Position numbers and translations under genes: made by a program | The notes under the pieces: model-generated | Seen by the model: only the letters and a program-made list of their open reading frames with translations | The model's database searches: none | Told to the model about the DNA's origin: nothing | Shown: piece after piece, positions 22,069-26,556 of the stretch | Layout: every line of letters begins with the position of its first letter | How positions within the stretch are numbered: position 1 is the stretch's first letter | NCBI GenBank assembly: GCA_003243255.1 | Contig: QFQM01000049.1 | Location: 1 to 26,556, forward strand | From: Flavobacterium psychrophilum | GTDB lineage: Bacteria; Bacteroidota; Bacteroidia; Flavobacteriales; Flavobacteriaceae | Direction: 5' to 3' | Length of the DNA: 26,556 bases

Positions 22069-22884
22069 ATTAAAAAAACGGTACTCTTAACAGCCTTACT
22101 TTTTAGTATTACACAAAGTATAAATGCACAATGCAATGATGCAGTGCCATTGCCCTACACCGAAAATTTTGATATCGCCCTTGCTCCCGACCTACCCGAT
22201 TGCACGTATTCATATAAGCAAACATTTGTTGGCAGCGACTGGGATTGCAGTATTGCTCCAAACAATAGTTTTACCGGAAATGTAGGGCGTTATTCTACCT
22301 ATTCTGACGTAGGATGGGGAATGACATGCGATTTTGTACTCAGGCCTGTTCAGCTAACAGCCGGTGCAACATACAAGGTGTCATATAAATATGCCAACGA
22401 GGATAATCAGGCAGCGATTGATTTTTTAAGAGTTTCGTTATCATCTGCCGATGCAGAGATCCAGATACCCCTGGAATTACATGAGTCAATATCAGGAGTC
22501 TCACCGGTTACTCATTCGGTAGAATTTACCATAACAGCAACAGCCACCTATTATCTTAGGTTTAGCCTTGAAACATCCGGCAACCAGGGAATACTGTATT
22601 TAGATGATATAAAAATTGAGGAAACCGGCACAACAGGAATCCCCGGGCATGAATTAGCAGGAATATCGTGTTATCCAAATCCGGTTAAAGACCGCTTAAC
22701 GATAACAAATACTACAGGCTCTGAAGAACTAGAGCTATACAGTATCACGGGACAATTGTTACATACACAACCATCTTCAGGAAATGATACGGTTATGAAT
22801 TTTGAAAATTTTCCTGCAGGTATTTACATTTTAAAGACCAGCCTTCAAAGAAGTAACAAAACCATAAGGCTTATAAAGGAGTAA
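22069..22884 (+). CDS. T9SS-exported protein with jelly-roll domain; ATT in the start position
   Basis: From the ATT at 22069 the protein has 271 aa and a clear signal peptide (KKTVLLTALLFSITQSINA, then QC). A beta-jelly-roll module of the adhesin/MAM sort follows (VPLPYTENFD ... LYLDDIKIEE), then a type A T9SS sorting tail (CYPNPVKDRLTITNTTG, ITGQLLHT, FPAGIYILK). The frame is closed by TAA at 22033-22035, and no ATG, GTG or TTG occurs before the signal peptide. Aligned with the gene at 23295, the ATG position is ATT. A GTG at 22144 is possible but would remove the signal peptide and lies about 100 nt past the -7 element. Either ATT is used as in infC of other bacteria, or the start has been lost. 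Confidence 0.65.
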   Translation: MKKTVLLTALLFSITQSINAQCNDAVPLPYTENFDIALAPDLPDCTYSYKQTFVGSDWDCSIAPNNSFTGNVGRYSTYSDVGWGMTCDFVLRPVQLTAGATYKVSYKYANEDNQAAIDFLRVSLSSADAEIQIPLELHESISGVSPVTHSVEFTITATATYYLRFSLETSGNQGILYLDDIKIEETGTTGIPGHELAGISCYPNPVKDRLTITNTTGSEELELYSITGQLLHTQPSSGNDTVMNFENFPAGIYILKTSLQRSNKTIRLIKE

Positions 22885-22928
22885 GCTAAAAAACTCAATG
22901 TAATATTGAATATATGTTTATCTAAGTT

Positions 22929-22958
22929 AAAAACGGAAGCTTCGCTTCCGTTTTTTTT
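22929..22958 (+). terminator. Rho-independent terminator of the first T9SS gene
   Basis: AAAACGGAAGC pairs perfectly with GCTTCCGTTTT around TTC and runs into a stretch of T's. It is strong, lies 45 nt after the stop, and separates the gene from the next promoter copy. Confidence 0.9.
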
Positions 22959-22993
22959 ATTTAAGGTCAGGCAGACTATATGTATAAGTGTTT

Positions 22994-23038
22994 GCGGTTT
23001 TTTTATAACTACTCCTACAAAATCAGCATGTATTTTTA
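22994..23038 (+). promoter_or_regulatory. Shared operator/promoter, copy 2 (no protein gene behind it)
   Basis: GCGGTTTTTTTATAA with the GG at 22996-22997, and TATTTTTA at 23031-23038, again exactly 35 nt from the GG. Downstream there is no gene but a structured segment ending in a terminator. Confidence 0.6.
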
Positions 23039-23042
23039 CAAT

Positions 23043-23184
23043 AATAAAAATGCCGATGATTAATTAAAAGCCTTTCGGACACTTGATTTAGGTTAACGTA
23101 ATTTTCCACAGCCCAAAAGGCAATTGATTGATTTTAATGTACAGTCCGGAAGGGAAAGGCGGGACACAATTGTCCCGCTTTTTT
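23043..23184 (+). ncRNA. Candidate small RNA, about 140 nt
   Basis: The segment starts about 5 nt behind promoter copy 2 and ends in a strong terminator. CCTTTCGGAC (23071-23080) pairs over 10 bp with GTCCGGAAGG (23144-23153), including one G-U pair, and encloses about 63 nt. The terminator hairpin follows. The only reading frames are tiny (ATG at 23050 gives five codons). An alternative reading is the remnant of a deleted third exported-protein gene that kept its promoter and terminator. The rest of the 22885-23294 gap holds only the two terminators and promoter copies. Confidence 0.5.
23159..23184 (+). terminator. Rho-independent terminator of the candidate small RNA
   Basis: GCGGGACA (23159-23166) pairs perfectly with TGTCCCGC (23171-23178) around CAAT, followed by six T's. 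Confidence 0.9.
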
Positions 23185-23222
23185 ATTTATGACGAGACCG
23201 CCTACAAATTCATAATTGTTTA

Positions 23223-23266
23223 CGGTTTTTTCATAATAACCACACCATACAACAAACATAATTTTA
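23223..23266 (+). promoter_or_regulatory. Shared operator/promoter, copy 3
   Basis: CGGTTTTTTCATAA with the GG at 23224-23225, and TAATTTTA at 23259-23266, exactly 35 nt from the GG. It drives the second T9SS gene, with ATG at 23295 and a leader of about 24 nt. Confidence 0.65.
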
Positions 23267-23294
23267 CACAAATGTTAATTTAATAAAAACACCT

Positions 23295-24164
23295 ATGAAA
23301 AAGATGATTACCCTTATGCTAATGCTGGCGATGTCAGCCCTGGCAAATGCACAGCTTCAGAACGCAAGTTTTGAACAATGGCAAAATAATCCTGCCGATG
23401 AAAATTTTCCGAACAAGCCTACCGGATGGATCATTACTGATGGTTTCAGCGAATCTGCACATTGTATGTATCCACCAAGTACCGATGCTCAAAATGGAGA
23501 TTATGCACTAACACTTGGTATATGGTATCATTACGTAAAGGATGCTGCCAGACAGACAGCACCAATAAATTACAGGCCATCGGCACTTAAAGGACATTAT
23601 AAATATACCGACAACATTATTCAAGGCTCATCAGGCCCTGTAAACGATGTGGCTCAGGTAAATATATACCTAACGAAATGGAATGAGGCTTTAAACCAGA
23701 ATGACACCATAGGACGAGGAACGCTAGATCTTCATGAAAGCATTAGTTACAGTAATTTTACCTGCCCGGTTGTTTACAGCAGTGATGCTATTCCTGATAA
23801 AGTTACCATATATCTGGACTGTACGAGGATAAAACGTGCAGGAGAAACAGAAAACCTGATACGCATAGAAGGTGACGGAAGCTATTTTACAGTAGACAAC
23901 ATCAGTCTGGAAGAAAGTTCGTTGGGTAATGAAGATTTTACCGTAAAAACTATTAAAGCATATCCTAACCCAACTAAGGACATGGTAAGTATTTCAAACT
24001 TTTCGGGTCAGGCGGATTTATATGATATGACCGGTAAACTGGTAATATCAGTACAATATACTGAAAACAGTACTATAGATACGCAGCAATTGCAAAAAGG
24101 CATTTACACAGTAAAACTTACAGATGGCATAAATGTAAGCTATACAAAACTCATTAAGGATTAA
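23295..24164 (+). CDS. T9SS-exported protein with beta-sandwich domain
   Basis: A 289-aa protein with a signal peptide (KKMITLMLMLAMSALANA, then QLQNASFE). A beta-sandwich, carbohydrate-binding-like module follows (NASFEQW, GDYALTLG, YFTVDNISLEE), then a type A T9SS tail (KAYPNPTKDMVSISNFSG, DLYDMTGKLV, LQKGIYTVKL). It resembles the previous exported protein in layout. Both also carry the short peptide LHESIS, which hints at a common origin or a shared surface. It is expected outside the cell or attached to the outer membrane after cleavage of the tail. Regulation is probably through the shared promoter element and the nearby AraC protein. Ligand unknown. Confidence 0.82.
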   Translation: MKKMITLMLMLAMSALANAQLQNASFEQWQNNPADENFPNKPTGWIITDGFSESAHCMYPPSTDAQNGDYALTLGIWYHYVKDAARQTAPINYRPSALKGHYKYTDNIIQGSSGPVNDVAQVNIYLTKWNEALNQNDTIGRGTLDLHESISYSNFTCPVVYSSDAIPDKVTIYLDCTRIKRAGETENLIRIEGDGSYFTVDNISLEESSLGNEDFTVKTIKAYPNPTKDMVSISNFSGQADLYDMTGKLVISVQYTENSTIDTQQLQKGIYTVKLTDGINVSYTKLIKD

Positions 24165-24181
24165 TCAAATTTTCTTGTGAA

Positions 24182-24210
24182 GCTGCCAACAAGCAGCATA
24201 GTTTTAATTT
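24182..24210 (+). terminator. Hairpin and T-rich tail after the second T9SS gene
   Basis: GCTGC (24182-24186) pairs with GCAGC (24193-24197) around CAACAA and is followed by a T-rich stretch. It lies 17 nt after the stop. Confidence 0.55.
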
Positions 24211-24228
24211 TAGGTTTAGGTGATGAAA

Positions 24229-24258
24229 AAAACAGGGCTTATGACCCTGTTTTACTTT
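24229..24258. terminator. Bidirectional terminator between the T9SS gene and the TonB receptor gene
   Basis: AAAACAGGG (24229-24237) pairs with CCCTGTTTT (24245-24253) around CTTATGA. T-runs lie behind the hairpin on both strands, so it can end transcription of the convergent genes on either side. Confidence 0.85.
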
Positions 24259-26415
24259 TTAAAGATTATCCAACTGGTTCTTAGACTTATCATCACTGAT
24301 GGTCCAGAAGAAGCCTACAAAAAAGAATCTGTCAGCCGGTTGGGTAATAGCCTGTCTTGGGTAAATGCCATTGGCTCCCGGATTATTAGCATAAGTATAT
24401 CCAAATACATTATCCGATCCCATTACATTTGACACTGAAAAATAAAGTATCTTTTGCTGGCTTAGCAAATAGGCCCAGCTAAGGCTAAGGTTGTTATATG
24501 TTTTGGTTTTACCGTTCATAAAAGCAGTTTCATTCGGGTTATCATAAGGCCTCCCGCTGTTAAAGCTGTAAGTTACCCCAAGTTGCGACCTTAGATCGTT
24601 TATCCAGTATTTAGTCACTATCGAAGCATTGTGCGTAGCGATATAGCTTGGTGTTACTTCATACTCATAATTCTTGTAATCCCTTTTACTGTCTATGTAT
24701 GAATACGAAACCCAGTATTCAAGATTTTTAATCAGTTTACTATCCCTCCAGAAAAGGTCGATACCCTGAGCATAGCCATAACCTGCATTACTGTAGTTAG
24801 AATCAAAGGCAGCAGTAACACCTTCATATTTTACAAGATTGTCATATTTTTTGTAGTAAGCCTCTCCCCTAAACATCCTTCCGTCGGTGTTGTACAGGTA
24901 GTTGAAAATATAATGTGCCGTTTTTTGATGTTCAAAATTCTTATAATACTTCAGGTAATCCTGTCCCGGTGTCTGGTAAAAGTCACCATAAGCTAATGAA
25001 AACTGGCTTTTAGGGCTTACTTTATATGCCAATGCAGCACGGGGTTCAATTGTTCCTTTGTCAAGTACACTGGCATATGATGAACGTAATCCGGCCTTGA
25101 AGGCAAGGTTTTTAGAGATAAAAACATCGGCTTCAGCATAAGCAGCAGCAATTGAATTGTTATAACCGCTATTAAAGTTAAAACCGGCAGGTTCAGAGTA
25201 GTCTTCATTAAAATCGGTAATAAAATAATCACCCCCAAAAGTAAGTTTAAACCTGTCGCTGAATCCTTTACGAAGCTTAAGTTTCATATGTGAAGAGTTT
25301 TCTGCATTCTTAATCCCAATCACATCATAAGCTGTTTTGTTATGACTGTAGCCGTAAGAGATACCCGTCTGGATTGTCCATTGCGCACCAAACATCCCTT
25401 TGTAAGAAGTATTGAAATAAAAATTGTCGTTTTTAGTGTCTACCCTTACCGGTTCAGGCAGGTTGATATCTTTCTGGTTCAGGTCAAAAGTAGCATGATC
25501 AAACGCTGCATATAATTTAAGCATACCATTATTATTAAACTTATACCTGTATACTGCCTCTCCCGACATTGACTGATAAGGCTTGTTCCAGTCAACATTT
25601 TGAGGCACTACCCACTGATACGGCTTCAGGTTCATATAAGACAGGTTAACACTAAGTGAACTCTTATCCCATTTCTGGGTATGGCCAAGGCCAAGGCCTA
25701 CCGTCATGATAGCGATATCAGATTGTTTTTGTTCCGGTTCTTCAATAGTGTTTAGCAATAGTACGCTTGACAATGCTTCTCCATACTCTGCCGAATATCC
25801 TCCTGTGGAGAAAGTCATACCACTAAAAAGAAATGGAGAAAAGCGTCCTCTTGCAGGCACATTATTAGCCGTTGCATTATAAGGCTGCGCGACACGAAGC
25901 CCGTCAACAAACGTCTGTGTCTCATCCGATTCACCACCCCTAACAAACAGTCTGCCGCTTTCACCTACGGTTTGCGTACCGGGAAGCGTTTGCAATGCTC
26001 CTATAATATCTCCGGCAGCACCGGCAGTAGTTACAATATCAAGAGGCTTTAAGGCCGTAACTTTGCTGTTATCTCCTGCCTGGAAAGAACCTGCCGAAAT
26101 TACAACTGCATCGAGCGTATTTACACTCGCCTTCATAGCAAATGCATGTACTTTATATTCTTCTATAACAATGTCCTGCCTGAAATCTTCGAAAAACATT
26201 GCCGTGATAACCAATACCTGATTCCCTTTCTCGACAGTCTCAAATGAGAAATGGCCTGTTTCATCAGCCGTTGCTCCGTCATAAGTGCCATCGATGTAAA
26301 TGTTTGCACCTGCCACAAGCTTCCCTTTTGCGTCGGTTATACTCCCTTCTATTTTGGTTTGGCCAAAAGCGAAGCCCACAGTAAGAATAAATAAAAAAGT
26401 AATAATTGATTTCAT
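24259..26415 (-). CDS. TonB-dependent outer-membrane receptor
   Basis: A 718-aa receptor. Signal peptide: KSIITFLFILTVGFAFG, then Q. Residues about 20-95 are a carboxypeptidase-regulatory-like beta domain (EGSITDAKGKLVAGANIYIDGT). The plug follows, with LQTLPGTQTVGESGRLFVRGGESDETQTFVDG (about 140-172), and then a beta-barrel ending in the usual aromatic strand (FFFVGFFWTI). The length is in the range of siderophore- or vitamin-type receptors rather than the longer SusC type, and no SusD gene follows. The substrate is not visible. It is monocistronic in this window, with its own promoter on one side and a bidirectional terminator on the other. It does not carry the promoter element of the exported-protein genes. 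Confidence 0.93.
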   Translation of the reverse strand: MKSIITFLFILTVGFAFGQTKIEGSITDAKGKLVAGANIYIDGTYDGATADETGHFSFETVEKGNQVLVITAMFFEDFRQDIVIEEYKVHAFAMKASVNTLDAVVISAGSFQAGDNSKVTALKPLDIVTTAGAAGDIIGALQTLPGTQTVGESGRLFVRGGESDETQTFVDGLRVAQPYNATANNVPARGRFSPFLFSGMTFSTGGYSAEYGEALSSVLLLNTIEEPEQKQSDIAIMTVGLGLGHTQKWDKSSLSVNLSYMNLKPYQWVVPQNVDWNKPYQSMSGEAVYRYKFNNNGMLKLYAAFDHATFDLNQKDINLPEPVRVDTKNDNFYFNTSYKGMFGAQWTIQTGISYGYSHNKTAYDVIGIKNAENSSHMKLKLRKGFSDRFKLTFGGDYFITDFNEDYSEPAGFNFNSGYNNSIAAAYAEADVFISKNLAFKAGLRSSYASVLDKGTIEPRAALAYKVSPKSQFSLAYGDFYQTPGQDYLKYYKNFEHQKTAHYIFNYLYNTDGRMFRGEAYYKKYDNLVKYEGVTAAFDSNYSNAGYGYAQGIDLFWRDSKLIKNLEYWVSYSYIDSKRDYKNYEYEVTPSYIATHNASIVTKYWINDLRSQLGVTYSFNSGRPYDNPNETAFMNGKTKTYNNLSLSWAYLLSQQKILYFSVSNVMGSDNVFGYTYANNPGANGIYPRQAITQPADRFFFVGFFWTISDDKSKNQLDNL

Positions 26416-26443
26416 GATTGGTGGTTGTGTTGATTTGATGGGT

Positions 26444-26475
26444 CAAAATTGTGATAATATTCTGAGCGTTCCCAA
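26444..26475 (-). promoter_or_regulatory. Promoter of the TonB receptor gene
   Basis: On the minus strand, TTG (26473-26475) is followed after 21 nt by CAATTTTG (26444-26451), a one-base variant of TAnnTTTG at normal spacing. The leader is about 25 nt. The rest of the right flank to 26556 shows no gene. Confidence 0.65.
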
Positions 26476-26556
26476 AAAACATTTCTGAATTGTAGAAATT
26501 AAAGGATGAACCGTAGGAAAGAAATCCATATACTCTCTTATTAAGAAAAATCTACT

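Noticed and set aside
24220..24432. 70-aa plus-strand frame over the bidirectional terminator
   Set aside because: It starts in the terminator hairpin and lies antisense to the conserved 3' end of the TonB receptor gene.
24259..26556. SusC/SusD-type polysaccharide utilisation locus
   Set aside because: The receptor is shorter than SusC proteins and no SusD-like lipoprotein or glycoside hydrolase gene is next to it.

Overview
The window looks like a chromosomal segment of a member of the Bacteroidota, most likely a Flavobacterium-like Flavobacteriaceae. The DNA is AT-rich. Several genes are preceded by the Bacteroidota -7 element (TAnnTTTG) and have very short leaders. Two proteins end in type IX secretion (T9SS) tails, one lipoprotein has an acidic stretch after its lipidated cysteine, and there is a TonB-dependent receptor with a carboxypeptidase-regulatory-like N-terminus. 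No phage, insertion sequence, CRISPR array, rRNA or tRNA was seen.

Layout. Positions 1-3074 carry the start of a membrane or exported protein at the left edge, then mqo, ruvX and a methyltransferase, all on the minus strand. Positions 3186-11411 hold dapD followed by a surface-glycan block: a GT2-GT9 fusion, a GT2 enzyme, a Kdo/WaaP-like kinase, a putative rhamnosyltransferase, two further GT-like proteins (one DUF5672) and a DegT-type sugar aminotransferase. Positions 11416-13421 are the tRNA-maturation pair tsaC and cca, which overlap by one base. Then come heme A synthase (ctaA), a CsbD-like stress protein and a DoxX-family membrane protein.

Positions 15619-20154 form a tightly packed minus-strand operon: an exported TPR-like protein, a three-helix membrane protein, a LytS-type histidine kinase whose C-terminus is a 2TM domain, four tandem small 2TM proteins and a LytTR response regulator. 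Upstream lie two 9-bp direct repeats, 21 bp apart, that fit the published LytTR-box consensus. Together they suggest a self-regulating membrane-signalling module with five 2TM domains.

Positions 20445-24250 contain a lipoprotein, an AraC-type regulator and two T9SS-exported proteins. Three copies of one promoter/operator (GGTTTTTTyATAA exactly 35 nt upstream of TAwTTTTA) occur here. Two precede the exported-protein genes. The third precedes a gene-free stretch with a 10-bp long-range stem and a strong terminator, a candidate small RNA. The first exported-protein gene has ATT where ATG is expected. The window closes with a minus-strand TonB-dependent receptor.

Intergenic regions carry several repeat types: a 7-bp GTTTAAA repeat, an 8-bp CTTAG repeat, an ACTG ladder and a GTCATTGCGAG palindrome. 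All calls come from reading the sequence; no searches were run.
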